In this document: in pieces, positions 31,460 to 40,600 of the stretch
Position numbering within the stretch: the first letter of the stretch is position 1
Layout of the letters: the number at the start of each line of letters is the position of its first letter
DNA from: Brochothrix thermosphacta DSM 20171 = FSL F6-1036
GTDB taxonomy: Bacteria; Bacillota; Bacilli; Lactobacillales; Listeriaceae
Length of the DNA stretch: 64,000 nt
Reading direction: 5' to 3'
Assembly: GCF_036884295.1 (NCBI RefSeq)
Contig: NZ_CP145608.1
Span: forward strand, 682,001 to 746,000
Translations under genes and position numbers: made by a program
Notes under the pieces: generated by a model
Databases searched by the model: none
Told to the model about the DNA's origin: nothing
The model's input: the letters and a program-made list of their open reading frames with translations, nothing else

Positions 31460-31488
31460 AAAAAAGTCACACAAAATGATGTGTGACT
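31460..31488 (-). terminator. Intrinsic terminator of proC
   Basis: AGTCACAC / GTGTGACT stem with a T run on the minus strand, just after the proC stop. Confidence 0.85.
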
Positions 31489-31500
31489 ACTAAATAAAAG

Positions 31501-32298
31501 TTATTTTTTAGCCTTATCAACACATTGGCCAATGGCATCGATAACAGCATAACGAAAATTATGTTTTTCTAATGTTTTAACAGCTTCAATTGTTGTACCA
31601 CCTGGAGAACACACTTGATCTTTTAATTCGCCAGGATGTAATTGTGTTGTTTGCATTAATTTTGCGCTGCCAATAATTGTTTGGACAGCCATCTCATAAG
31701 CTTGGGCACGTGGTAAGCCCTTTGCAACTGCACCATCTGCTAAAGCTTCGATAAATATATCAACAAGGGCAGGTGATGAACCCGCGAGTGCTGAAGCTGT
31801 ATTCATTAATCGTTCTTCGATCACAACTGTCTTGCCCAACGCATTAAAGAATGCTTGTACAGAGGTCAGTTCGTTCGGTGAAATATTACCATTAGGAATG
31901 ATACTTGTCATACCAGCTCCAACGGCAACTGGCGTATTCGGCATAGTCCGAATAAGTTTGATTGTTGATGAGAGTTGTTCTTCATACCAATCGATTGTTA
32001 AACTTACTGCCATTGTGACTATCAATGTGTTAGGACGTGCAGCTAGCGTTTCTTTAATTTCTGCTAATAAAGCAGGCATTATGACTGGTTTAACACCAAT
32101 AAATAAGATATCTGCATGTTTTGCAACTTCGATGTTACTTAAAAGGGTACCGCCAATCTCTGCTTGTAGTTTAGCTGTACGAGGGCCAGAGCCACCAGAC
32201 ATTATTAAATTGTTAGGACTAATGATATTTTTTGAAATTAAACCTCTTGCAATTGCGCCTCCCATGTTACCAACGCCAATAAAACCAATCGTTTGCAT
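31501..32298 (-). CDS. proC: Pyrroline-5-carboxylate reductase
   Basis: ProC performs the last step of proline synthesis, reducing 1-pyrroline-5-carboxylate with NAD(P)H. The 265 residues open with the Rossmann motif IGFIGVGNMGGAIARG, then RTMPNTPVAVGAGM, and the C-terminal signature (LAGSSPALVDIFIEAL...QVCSPGGTTIEAVKTLE). AAGGAAGGTG precedes the ATG. It stands alone and is divergent from the ABC transporter module. Confidence 0.97.
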   Translation of the reverse strand: MQTIGFIGVGNMGGAIARGLISKNIISPNNLIMSGGSGPRTAKLQAEIGGTLLSNIEVAKHADILFIGVKPVIMPALLAEIKETLAARPNTLIVTMAVSLTIDWYEEQLSSTIKLIRTMPNTPVAVGAGMTSIIPNGNISPNELTSVQAFFNALGKTVVIEERLMNTASALAGSSPALVDIFIEALADGAVAKGLPRAQAYEMAVQTIIGSAKLMQTTQLHPGELKDQVCSPGGTTIEAVKTLEKHNFRYAVIDAIGQCVDKAKK

Positions 32299-32452
32299 CG
32301 ACTCACACCTTCCTTAAACTCATCTTCTTTTCATTACTTTACACGTTTAAAGCGGGATTGTCTAGCAGTTGAAATTGCTGGTAATTAATAGAAAAACATG
32401 CAAAAAAACTAAAAAAAAGATAGAATAGAAATAGTAAGAAAGGATGGTAATA

Positions 32453-33232
32453 ATGGAACCAGTTTTATCAGTCAAACATATTAGAAAAATCTACGGTAAG
32501 AATGATGCGCTTTATACAGCAATTAATGGTATTTCATTTGATATCCCAAAAGGTGAATTTGTAGGAATTATGGGGCCATCCGGAGCAGGTAAAACATCGC
32601 TTCTTAATATATTATCGACAATTGATGAAGCCTCTAGTGGTGAGGTTTTTGTTGATGGCGTAGACCTTTTAAATTTAACAGAAAAGAAAATGGCGCAATT
32701 TCGCAAAGAAAAATTGGGTTTTATTTTTCAAGAATATAACTTAATTGAAACGTTAACAATCAAAGAAAATATTATTTTGCCCTTAACGATACTTAAATTT
32801 AATAAAAGTGAAATAGAACGACGTTATCAAAAAACGATTGAAGCGTTTCATATCGAAGATACTTCTGAACGCTTACCCTCACAAATATCGGGAGGACAGC
32901 GTCAACGAGCGGCAGCAGCACGTGCTTTTATTTCCTCCCCAGCAATATTATTTGCCGATGAACCTACGGGTGCGCTGGATTCAAATGCATCGACAGAATT
33001 TTTACAACTTTTGGCTCAAAGAAATAAGGTTGAAAAAACAACGATTTTAATGGTGACACATGATGCTTATGCGGCTAGTTATTGTGAGCGCATATTGTTT
33101 ATAAAAGACGGTACTATCTTTACAGAATTATACAAAGGTAAGCGCACACGACAAGCCTTTTTGAAGAGTATTTTAGATGTACTAGCTGTAATAGGAGGAG
33201 CAAAAGATGATTTTTCAACTGGCCTTACGTAA
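32453..33232 (+). CDS. BceA-type ABC transporter ATPase
   Basis: A 259-residue ATPase of the peptide-detoxification (BceAB) class. Visible are Walker A GPSGAGKTS, the Q-loop in FIFQEYNLIETLT, signature SGGQRQR, Walker B ILFADEP and the H-loop MVTHD. The C-terminal basic tail is family-typical. The ATG at 32453 is preceded by AAAGGATGG. It overlaps the permease gene by 26 bp and is followed by a regulator and a kinase of matching type, so the four form a BceAB-RS module against bacitracin-like or lantibiotic peptides. The exact ligand is unknown. Confidence 0.93.
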   Translation: MEPVLSVKHIRKIYGKNDALYTAINGISFDIPKGEFVGIMGPSGAGKTSLLNILSTIDEASSGEVFVDGVDLLNLTEKKMAQFRKEKLGFIFQEYNLIETLTIKENIILPLTILKFNKSEIERRYQKTIEAFHIEDTSERLPSQISGGQRQRAAAARAFISSPAILFADEPTGALDSNASTEFLQLLAQRNKVEKTTILMVTHDAYAASYCERILFIKDGTIFTELYKGKRTRQAFLKSILDVLAVIGGAKDDFSTGLT

Positions 33233-35129
33233 TATTAAGCGCAGTTTTGGTGTGTACCGTGTTTATTTAACATCGCTTATTTTTGCAACAGCCATCTATT
33301 TTATCTTTTCAAATCTAAAATATAATCGCCAGCTTTTAAATAATCTTGATAATGCCAATTATATTCAGTTAGGTTTTAATATGTCGGCTGTTGTACTATT
33401 TTTTGTAATGGCTATTTTCATTTTCTTTTCTAGTAACTACTTCCTAAGAGAGCGAAAAAAAGAAATCGGCACTTATTTTTTATTAGGAATGAGAAGATAT
33501 CAAGTACGTGCGACATTATTTATTGAAACATTTACGATGAGCTTGATTGCCTTGTGTAGCGGTTTGTTATGTGGGGTTTTCTTTTCAAAATTAGCGACGA
33601 TGATTCTATTTAAATTTGTGGGTTTTGATAAAGCATCTGGGTTTTCTTTTTCTTATCCAGCTTTAATTGAAACAGTGGTTGTGTTTACAAGTTTAATTTT
33701 TTTAACAGCAGTAACGGGAATGTATCGTGTGAAAAATTTTCCCATCATTAACTTGATTCAACCGAAGGAAAAGAAATACAAGCCTTACTTGACCGTTTTG
33801 TTTAGTACGATTGGTTTGGTACTTATTTTATTTGGCTATTCGATTGCTTGTTTGTTTGATGCCGAAGGAGAAAAGATTTTAAACATCTCTCTATTTTTAT
33901 GGATTCCATTGGTTACCCTATTGGTTTGTGTAGGCACATACTTTGTTATTCAATCGCTTTTTCCATTACTATTGACCGTATTAGCAACACTGAAAATTTA
34001 TGTTTACCGCGGAACAAACATGATTTGGATTGAGCAGTTACGTTCAAGAATGCACTCACAAGTTGTAATGATAACAACAATAACGATATTAAGTGCAGTG
34101 ACAATGACCGCCTTTTGTATTGTGAATAGTTTGTTTTATAAAACAACAATTGATGTGAGAAATAATCCGATGATTAATTATCAATTGTTAAATGGAAATC
34201 CCAAAATGTACGATGAAGCACTTGCGAAAGTAGATCAAAGAAAACTCGATTTCAAAATACATACCAGCTTTTTAACAGGAGATATAGAAGTACCTAAAAT
34301 GGTTAATAACCCTTATAATATACGTGTTATACCATGGGAAGATTATCATAAAATTGCTCGTAAATTTAATTTTAGACCAAGTGAAAAAATATTAGGCAAT
34401 GAGAGTATCTTTTTGTATAGCAAAAATAATGAAGGGATAAATTTTTCTGCTAATCAAAAAAGTGTGGTATATAAAATTGGCAATGAAAAAGTTCATTTGA
34501 AAACGACTGAAATTAGGGAGAAAGAGAATGTTTTTAGTCCTTATAATAGTATACTGGTGGTAAGTAATCAGCTTTACTATGAACTCTCGCAAAAAACAAA
34601 GGCAACACCGGTATATTATATTAATTTGAAGCCGTTTACGGATAGTCGTGAATTGGTGACACAAATGAATGAAGTTGTTAGCCACTATCATGGGGCGAGT
34701 GTCATATCTATCGAAGAAGATAAAAATTGGTCTAAATTGACTTTCGGAATGATTTTGTATATTGGTTTGTTTTTATCATTGGTTTTTATTGTAACAACTG
34801 GAACTATCATTTATTTCAAGCAAATAATTGATGCGACTAAGGATATTCAAACCTATAAAATACTCTATAAAATGGGCGTATCTTATGAAGAAATGCGTAT
34901 GATTGTAGCTAAACAATTAGGCTTTATCTTTATTGTGCCACTTTTTATAGCAATGAGTCATTGTTTATTTGCACTGTTTGCGTATTTTAAATTGTTAGGT
35001 TTTCAATTTGATATTTCCATTGTATTTAGCTTAAGCATTTATGCAGTGATATACTTATGCTACTATGTAATGGCTGTTTATCATTATTTAAAAATTGTCT
35101 GTCCACCAGAAATGAGAACAAACATATAA
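33207..35129 (+). CDS. BceB-type ABC transporter permease
   Basis: A 640-residue membrane protein with FtsX-like arrangement. An N-terminal helix (residues 18-36) is followed by three more (about 50-175), further helices at about 190-300, a large extracellular domain (about 320-500) and three C-terminal helices. This 10-helix layout with an extracellular loop between helices 7 and 8 is diagnostic of BceB permeases, which both remove peptide-lipid complexes and signal flux to the cognate kinase. GGAGGAG precedes the ATG. Confidence 0.92.
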   Translation: MIFQLALRNIKRSFGVYRVYLTSLIFATAIYFIFSNLKYNRQLLNNLDNANYIQLGFNMSAVVLFFVMAIFIFFSSNYFLRERKKEIGTYFLLGMRRYQVRATLFIETFTMSLIALCSGLLCGVFFSKLATMILFKFVGFDKASGFSFSYPALIETVVVFTSLIFLTAVTGMYRVKNFPIINLIQPKEKKYKPYLTVLFSTIGLVLILFGYSIACLFDAEGEKILNISLFLWIPLVTLLVCVGTYFVIQSLFPLLLTVLATLKIYVYRGTNMIWIEQLRSRMHSQVVMITTITILSAVTMTAFCIVNSLFYKTTIDVRNNPMINYQLLNGNPKMYDEALAKVDQRKLDFKIHTSFLTGDIEVPKMVNNPYNIRVIPWEDYHKIARKFNFRPSEKILGNESIFLYSKNNEGINFSANQKSVVYKIGNEKVHLKTTEIREKENVFSPYNSILVVSNQLYYELSQKTKATPVYYINLKPFTDSRELVTQMNEVVSHYHGASVISIEEDKNWSKLTFGMILYIGLFLSLVFIVTTGTIIYFKQIIDATKDIQTYKILYKMGVSYEEMRMIVAKQLGFIFIVPLFIAMSHCLFALFAYFKLLGFQFDISIVFSLSIYAVIYLCYYVMAVYHYLKIVCPPEMRTNI

Positions 35130-35146
35130 AAGATAGGAGGGTAATA

Positions 35147-35821
35147 ATGAAAGTATACATTGTAGAAGATGATCCAATTATTTTAGAATCGATGAAACAA
35201 AATTTAATGCGCTGGGGACTAGAAGTTCACACCGTGATTGATTTTGAAAATGTAAAAAAAGAATTTTTAGATATCGAACCACACTTTGTGATTTTAGATG
35301 TTACATTGCCTAAATTTGATGGTTTTTATTGGTGTCGACAAATTCGAGATATTTCAAATGTCCCTATTATATTTATATCCTCACGTGATTCTCAAATGGA
35401 TCAAATCATGGGAATGAATATGGGAGCTGATTACTATATTGAAAAACCAGTTGACATGGATATTTTAATGGCGCGGGTGAATGCATTGTTAAGAAGGGTT
35501 TATTCATATAAGGATTTAGAACAACCAACTGTGATGGAACAAGAGGGCCTCTTTTTACATATTGATACAAACGTTGTTAGTTATGAGAACAATAAAATAG
35601 ACTTAACTAAAAATGAATTTTTGATATTGTATACTTTGATGCAAAATCAAACTAAAATTGTATCTCGTGATGAAATTATGAGAGTGTTATGGGAAGATGA
35701 AAGTTTTGTTGATGATAATACATTGACGGTAAACATTGTACGTTTGCGTAAAAAGTTAACTGAAATTGGAATACATGATCGTATACAAACAAAGAAAGGT
35801 CAAGGTTACATTTTGAAATAA
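35147..35821 (+). CDS. BceR-type response regulator
   Basis: A 224-residue OmpR-class regulator. The receiver has EDDP, the phospho-Asp in VILDVTLP and YIEKPVDMD; the winged helix ends NIVRLRKKLTEIG. The start is 35147 (MKVYIVEDD) with AGGAGGG upstream; the frame opens earlier but inside the permease. In BceRS systems the regulator activates the adjacent transporter genes. Here the regulator and kinase lie downstream of bceAB in the same direction. Confidence 0.93.
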   Translation: MKVYIVEDDPIILESMKQNLMRWGLEVHTVIDFENVKKEFLDIEPHFVILDVTLPKFDGFYWCRQIRDISNVPIIFISSRDSQMDQIMGMNMGADYYIEKPVDMDILMARVNALLRRVYSYKDLEQPTVMEQEGLFLHIDTNVVSYENNKIDLTKNEFLILYTLMQNQTKIVSRDEIMRVLWEDESFVDDNTLTVNIVRLRKKLTEIGIHDRIQTKKGQGYILK

Positions 35822-35837
35822 AAGGTGGCGTAACAGT

Positions 35838-36884
35838 ATGACTATTTTACAATATTTAAAAGAAAAAAAATCATTTTTAGCCTATGCTACTGTTTTGTTT
35901 GTGTTTATTTTGGTATTTTTGTTAACACAACCAGGGAATATTATGCGGTTGGGTGATTATCATTATCTTATGTTCATTTATTTGTGTTTAACATTATTCT
36001 ACTTAGTTGTTGATTATCTAAAAATGAATCGTTTTTGGCGACAAATAAATGAAGTCTTAACAACAAATGAAACGTTAGATAATATTGCAGCCTTGCCTAA
36101 AGGACATTCGACACAACAAAAAATGTTTATGCGTTCTTTTAGACAACAAGTGAAGAACTATCATCGTTATGTCTCGAAATCAATTGATAAAGATAAAGAG
36201 AAGCAAAATTATGCACTTTATTGGGCACACGAAATTAAAACGCCTATCATCGCAAGTAAAATGATTTTAAAAGATAATAAGGCAGTATTGCCAGAAAAAG
36301 TTTATCAACAGTTGCTTTCTGAAATGAATGAAGTGGATCGATTAACCATGCAGTCACTCTATTTTTCTCGATTAGATTCATTTGAAATCGATTATTTAAT
36401 TACAGAAATTAATGCTGAACGTATTGTTAAAGATGCTATCAAACGTCAGGCAACAGCCTTTATAAATAAGCGTATCAAATTAAATATTAATGTCCCTGAA
36501 ATTTGGATTAGATCAGATTCGAAATGGTTAAGTTATGTATGTGATCAAATTATTTCAAACGCAGTTAAATACACACCTCAAGGTGGAGAAGTATCTTGCT
36601 GTTTGGAGGCAGATGGACGACAGGCTAAATTGATGATAAGCGATACAGGTCCTGGTATTCCTATCGAAGACCACCAGCGTGTGTTTGAAAAAGGCTATAC
36701 AGGGATTCAAGGGCGAAACACTTATAAGTCAACAGGTATGGGGCTTTATCTCGCTAAGGAAATGTCGAAAAAATTAGGTCATGTGCTTTCGTTAGAATCA
36801 ATTGAAGGTGTGGGTACGACAGTAAGTATTATTTTTGAAACAAAAGAACAGTACTTTATGCCTGAAAATGAGAAGGTTTATTGA
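35838..36884 (+). CDS. BceS-type intramembrane-sensing histidine kinase
   Basis: A 348-residue kinase with two closely spaced N-terminal helices (about residues 14-31 and 43-60) and almost no extracellular loop, the hallmark of BceS kinases that sense through the transporter rather than directly. The phospho-His is in YWAHEIKTPI, and the ATPase domain has N, G1 (DTGPGIP) and G2 (TGMGLYLAK) boxes. AAAGGTGG precedes the ATG, 16 bp after the regulator. A terminator follows. Confidence 0.94.
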   Translation: MTILQYLKEKKSFLAYATVLFVFILVFLLTQPGNIMRLGDYHYLMFIYLCLTLFYLVVDYLKMNRFWRQINEVLTTNETLDNIAALPKGHSTQQKMFMRSFRQQVKNYHRYVSKSIDKDKEKQNYALYWAHEIKTPIIASKMILKDNKAVLPEKVYQQLLSEMNEVDRLTMQSLYFSRLDSFEIDYLITEINAERIVKDAIKRQATAFINKRIKLNINVPEIWIRSDSKWLSYVCDQIISNAVKYTPQGGEVSCCLEADGRQAKLMISDTGPGIPIEDHQRVFEKGYTGIQGRNTYKSTGMGLYLAKEMSKKLGHVLSLESIEGVGTTVSIIFETKEQYFMPENEKVY

Positions 36885-36899
36885 ACGCTCAATAATAAG

Positions 36900-36938
36900 A
36901 AACAGCAATCGTCACTAAATGTGAGATTGCTGTTTTTT
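36900..36938. terminator. Bidirectional terminator between bceS and the dehydrogenase
   Basis: AACAGCAATC-GTCAC / GTGAG-ATTGCTGTT, with T6 on the right. The minus-strand dehydrogenase stop lies inside the right arm. Confidence 0.85.
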
Positions 36939-38026
36939 AATAGATATGTTTTTCTAAATTACGAATCGCTGATACCACAAGTTGAGGCGTTACTTCTCCT
37001 GGTAGGAAATGAATGCTTTCACCAGGTTCGCATGCTCTATTTGCAATAATAAGCAACTCGTTGTCTGTTAAATGATTGAGATTTAAATCAGCTAAACAAC
37101 GCGGTAAGTTGAAAGTGTTATAAAAAGTGGAAAGACGATCGATTTCATCCCATTTACCTTCCATTGCTAATTGAACAAGAACGCCATAGGCTACTTTTAC
37201 GCCATGTAAGAACTGATGTGTTTCTGCTCGCAAAGTAAGTGCATCGTGGATTGGATGGGCAGCTGCGGTGCGACCGTACTCGTCTCCAAAACCACCAACA
37301 AGGCCACCGGCCATTATATTGGTTTCCATCACTTTGATCCAAGTGTAGGTAGGCTGTTTATTACGCATATCTTCAACAGCTTTTTCACCTAAAAGCAAGG
37401 GGGATATCATGACAAATCTGTGCGGCATAACGACAAAAATCAAGGGCTAAACTTGGTTCGTTAATTTGCGATAATATCGCATCAGCTTCGTACCATTTTG
37501 CAAGTGTATCAGCAATGCCAGCGATAAAAAAGGGAATGGGAGAATTAATAATCACTCGTGGTTCAATCAATAATAGCGATATCTGCTGAGGATAGACCTC
37601 AAAACCAGTTGAATTACCACTAGGTGTATAAAGAACACTGAGCGGTGTCCAAGCAGCACAGTTGCTCGCCATTGTAGGCAGTAGAATAACTGGGAGTGCA
37701 CCAGAACGGTAAGCCGCAGCCTTAGCCGTATCCATAATTTTGCCCCCACCCAATCCGATGATTGCATCAGCTTGTTCAGATGCACATAAACTAACCAAGC
37801 GTTGTATTTCTTCTTCTGAACATTCCCCATTAAATGCGATGGGTATAATAACAATATCATCAAATATTGGAAGAAAGGGTTGAGCTACAGCCATTGATTT
37901 TGTGCCGTGCACTAAAATAGCTTTTTTTATAAAACGTTCAGCTAATTTTTCTGGGAGTGTGTCGTAGGCACCTTCTCTACAAAGATACTCTTGTGGTGCC
38001 GGTCTTGGATTTAGATTCATTAACAT
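36937..38026 (-). pseudogene. Iron-containing alcohol dehydrogenase (glycerol dehydrogenase-like), frameshifted
   Basis: Two overlapping minus-strand frames make one protein of about 362 residues. The first (38026 down to 37385) carries the NAD-binding GLGGGKIMDTAKA and the metal Asp in GIADTLAKWYE. The second (ending 36937) carries metal-binding His in AAAHPIHDALT and HQFLHGVKVAYG. Removing one base from the G5 run at 37399-37403 restores the frame, giving HDIP then LLLGEKAVED. As read, the first part ends LAFR and loses the metal site. This resembles GldA or hydroxycarboxylate-reducing relatives. The start at 38026 has GAGGTGG upstream and sits one base after the lysR stop. Confidence 0.8.
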
Positions 38027-38027
38027 T

Positions 38028-38933
38028 TTAGTTAGCCACCTCAATATCTACATTAAAATAAGAAATTAAAAAATCTTTAAACAGTTGTTCACTCGGCGAT
38101 AATCGTCGTTGTAATGTATAGCCAATACCAACGGTACGTGAGAGTGCAGGATTGGTTATATCAATAATGTGAGAATCTTTTGGGTTGTTATCAGCTAAAA
38201 TAATTTCAGGCAAGATGGCAACGCCTAAACCAGCTTCGACTAAGCCGTTGATTGTATGTAGGTCAGCACTTTGGAAAATTATTTCAGGTTGGAAACCAAC
38301 ACTCTCACAAGCAGATGTAATATCAGTGAATAATGAAAAAGTTTCAGGAAAAAAAATGAATTTTTCATTTTTTAAATCAACCAGGTTTACTTGTTTTTTT
38401 TGAGCTAAGTGGTGATTGTTTGGAATGACAAGTTTTAATTTCTCATTAAAAAAAGTGAAAGTATCAATGAAGTTTGATTTTATCGGTAAAGGAGAAAAAA
38501 ATGTTAAATCTAAATTGCCACTCAATAAATTTTCGTTGAGTTCTTTATTAGAACCTTCCACAAATTCATAATTAATATTCGGATATTTTTCACGAAATGA
38601 TGAGATGAGTGTAGGTAATAAATTTGTTGCTAACGAAGTAGGAAAGCCAATTTTAACAGTACCAATTTCAGGATTAGCATATTCTGAAACGATATTCTCA
38701 GCTTTCTTAAGTTCATTTAATGCAATTTTCACTTGTGATAGATAGAGGTTTCCAATTTTAGAAAGATGTAGATTGCGGCCCATGCGATTAAATAACTCAA
38801 CACCAAGCTCATCCTCTAGATTTGTAATTTGACGACTGATGGCTGATTGAGCGACGTGTAGTTGTTCAGAAGCCTTTGTCATATGTTCGTGTTTTGCTAC
38901 TTCGACAAAGTACAATAGTTGCCGTAATTCCAA
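38028..38933 (-). CDS. LysR-family transcriptional regulator
   Basis: A 301-residue regulator with an N-terminal helix-turn-helix (residues 3-60: ASEQLHVAQSAISRQI) and a periplasmic-binding-like effector domain (about 90-295). Start is TTG with GGGGGGA upstream. It is cotranscribed with the dehydrogenase, its stop one base from that gene's start, so it probably controls it and itself in response to a small ligand that cannot be guessed here. Confidence 0.92.
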   Translation of the reverse strand: MELRQLLYFVEVAKHEHMTKASEQLHVAQSAISRQITNLEDELGVELFNRMGRNLHLSKIGNLYLSQVKIALNELKKAENIVSEYANPEIGTVKIGFPTSLATNLLPTLISSFREKYPNINYEFVEGSNKELNENLLSGNLDLTFFSPLPIKSNFIDTFTFFNEKLKLVIPNNHHLAQKKQVNLVDLKNEKFIFFPETFSLFTDITSACESVGFQPEIIFQSADLHTINGLVEAGLGVAILPEIILADNNPKDSHIIDITNPALSRTVGIGYTLQRRLSPSEQLFKDFLISYFNVDIEVAN

Positions 38934-39184
38934 AAAAATCCCCCCATTTAAAATCGATTAATTATATACATGCTATCGCAAAATGGGATAACTTACTAGC
39001 TTTTTTTTATAAATTTTTTATTTAGTTAGAATTTTCAAACATTTTAACTGGGTAATGAAAATATAAGCAGTATTACTTATACTTGAAACGAGGGGAGATG
39101 ACATTTAATAAAATAATGCAATATTTGAGTCTTTCTGTCATAATGAAGTAGAAGAATTGAGTAAAGAAAGGTTGTTATTTTTAA

Positions 39185-40309
39185 ATGGATCAAACAAACT
39201 GGCCGTCAGAATGGCAAGATAAATGGAAAGCGTTAGGATATAACGAACCTACAGAAATACAAATAAAAAGTTACGAACCATTAATGACAGGAACTGATGT
39301 TGTAGCACAAGCTCCTACAGGAACTGGTAAAACATTGGCTTATGCTTTAGGGCACTTGAGTCGTGTTACTAATGAGAAAAAATGCCAATGGCTTATTCTT
39401 GCACCTTCGCAAGAACTTGTTGTCCAAATTGCAGATGTTATTCGTCCATTTTTAATTAATGGTGTAACAATGACAACTTTGGGTGGAGGCGCAAACATTA
39501 AGCGTCAATTAGAGAAATTAAAGAAAAAACCACAGGTACTTGTTGGAACTCCAGGTCGCGTGGAAGAATTAATCAAACAAAAAAAATTAAAAATGCATGA
39601 AATAAAATATATTACCATTGATGAAGCGGATGTTTTACTGACAGAAGAACATGAAGAAACAACACGTTTTATTTGTCAATCAGCAAATAGAGATCGTCAA
39701 ATCAGTTTGTTTTCTGCGACAACTTCAGAGCGATTGGATAACTTTTTCGATAAAGTTGAAAGTAGTCAACAAATTGAAGTGGTAGCAGGCGAAGCTAAAA
39801 TGCCTACCACAATTGATCATATCTATATTCAAGTTAATCCACGTGATAAGGTAAAAACACTTTATCGTTTGGCGCAAGTAGAAAACATGCGAGCAATCGT
39901 GTTTGTAAATACAATTGGTCGTTTAAACACTGTATATGAAAAATTAAACCACGATGGTGTTAAAATTTCTGCATTACATGGCGATTTATCCAAATTACAA
40001 CGTCAAGAATCAGTTCGTGATTTTAAAAAGGGTGAAACTTCTTTATTATTAGCAACTGATGTTGCTGCTCGAGGGATTGATTTACCGAATTTACCAGCAA
40101 TTATTCAATTTGATATGGCGCAAAGTTTGACGCAATATGTTCATCGCAGTGGCCGTACTGGTCGAATGGGCGAACAAGGTGCGGCAATCAGTCTTGTGAC
40201 TGACCGAGAAGCGCGCGAATTGAAACAGATGGTAAAAGAAAATGATGTTAAAATGATCGAGCAAATTGTTAAATTTGGACATCTAATTGACCCTCAAAAA
40301 ACGAAATAA
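39185..40309 (+). CDS. DEAD-box RNA helicase, YfmL-like
   Basis: A 374-residue minimal DEAD-box helicase with little beyond the two RecA domains. Motifs: Q motif (NEPTEIQIKSY), I (PTGTGKT), Ia, Ib (GTPGR), II (DEAD), III (SAT), V ([12 protein letters not shown]) and VI (HRSGRTGRMG). Bacillus YfmL of similar size assists large ribosomal subunit assembly and cold growth. AAAGGTT precedes the ATG. Two genes further on are another helicase (CshA) and murF. Confidence 0.9.
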   Translation: MDQTNWPSEWQDKWKALGYNEPTEIQIKSYEPLMTGTDVVAQAPTGTGKTLAYALGHLSRVTNEKKCQWLILAPSQELVVQIADVIRPFLINGVTMTTLGGGANIKRQLEKLKKKPQVLVGTPGRVEELIKQKKLKMHEIKYITIDEADVLLTEEHEETTRFICQSANRDRQISLFSATTSERLDNFFDKVESSQQIEVVAGEAKMPTTIDHIYIQVNPRDKVKTLYRLAQVENMRAIVFVNTIGRLNTVYEKLNHDGVKISALHGDLSKLQRQESVRDFKKGETSLLLATDVAARGIDLPNLPAIIQFDMAQSLTQYVHRSGRTGRMGEQGAAISLVTDREARELKQMVKENDVKMIEQIVKFGHLIDPQKTK

Positions 40310-40323
40310 GGGAGTAATGTAAG

Positions 40324-40557
40324 ATGTTAGATTTGTTAATGTTAATTATTATAATGATTTTGACAGGTTTTGGAATCTTCTTTAGTCATATTCCAGTTTT
40401 TCCAGATAGCCTACTCTATGTATTATGGGGAATCATGTTATTCTATATTTTTATCCGTATTTTTTTCGGGAAATTTTTCCGCAACAGAGAAGTTACAATT
40501 GTTTTATTTACATTATTATGGCTAATTGTATCTTTCTTTATTGCATGGTTTATCTAG
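40324..40557 (+). CDS. Small membrane protein of 77 residues
   Basis: Three hydrophobic segments (about residues 3-21, 29-47 and 57-76) around one short basic loop (FFGKFFRNRE). AGGGAGTAATGTAAG ribosome binding region precedes the ATG, 14 bp after the helicase. I do not recognise a family. It probably shares the helicase transcript and lies just before murF, where Listeria has ddl. Confidence 0.7.
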   Translation: MLDLLMLIIIMILTGFGIFFSHIPVFPDSLLYVLWGIMLFYIFIRIFFGKFFRNREVTIVLFTLLWLIVSFFIAWFI

Positions 40558-40600
40558 AACTATAAAAGATAGCTAGAATTTATTAAGGGAGTAATATAAA

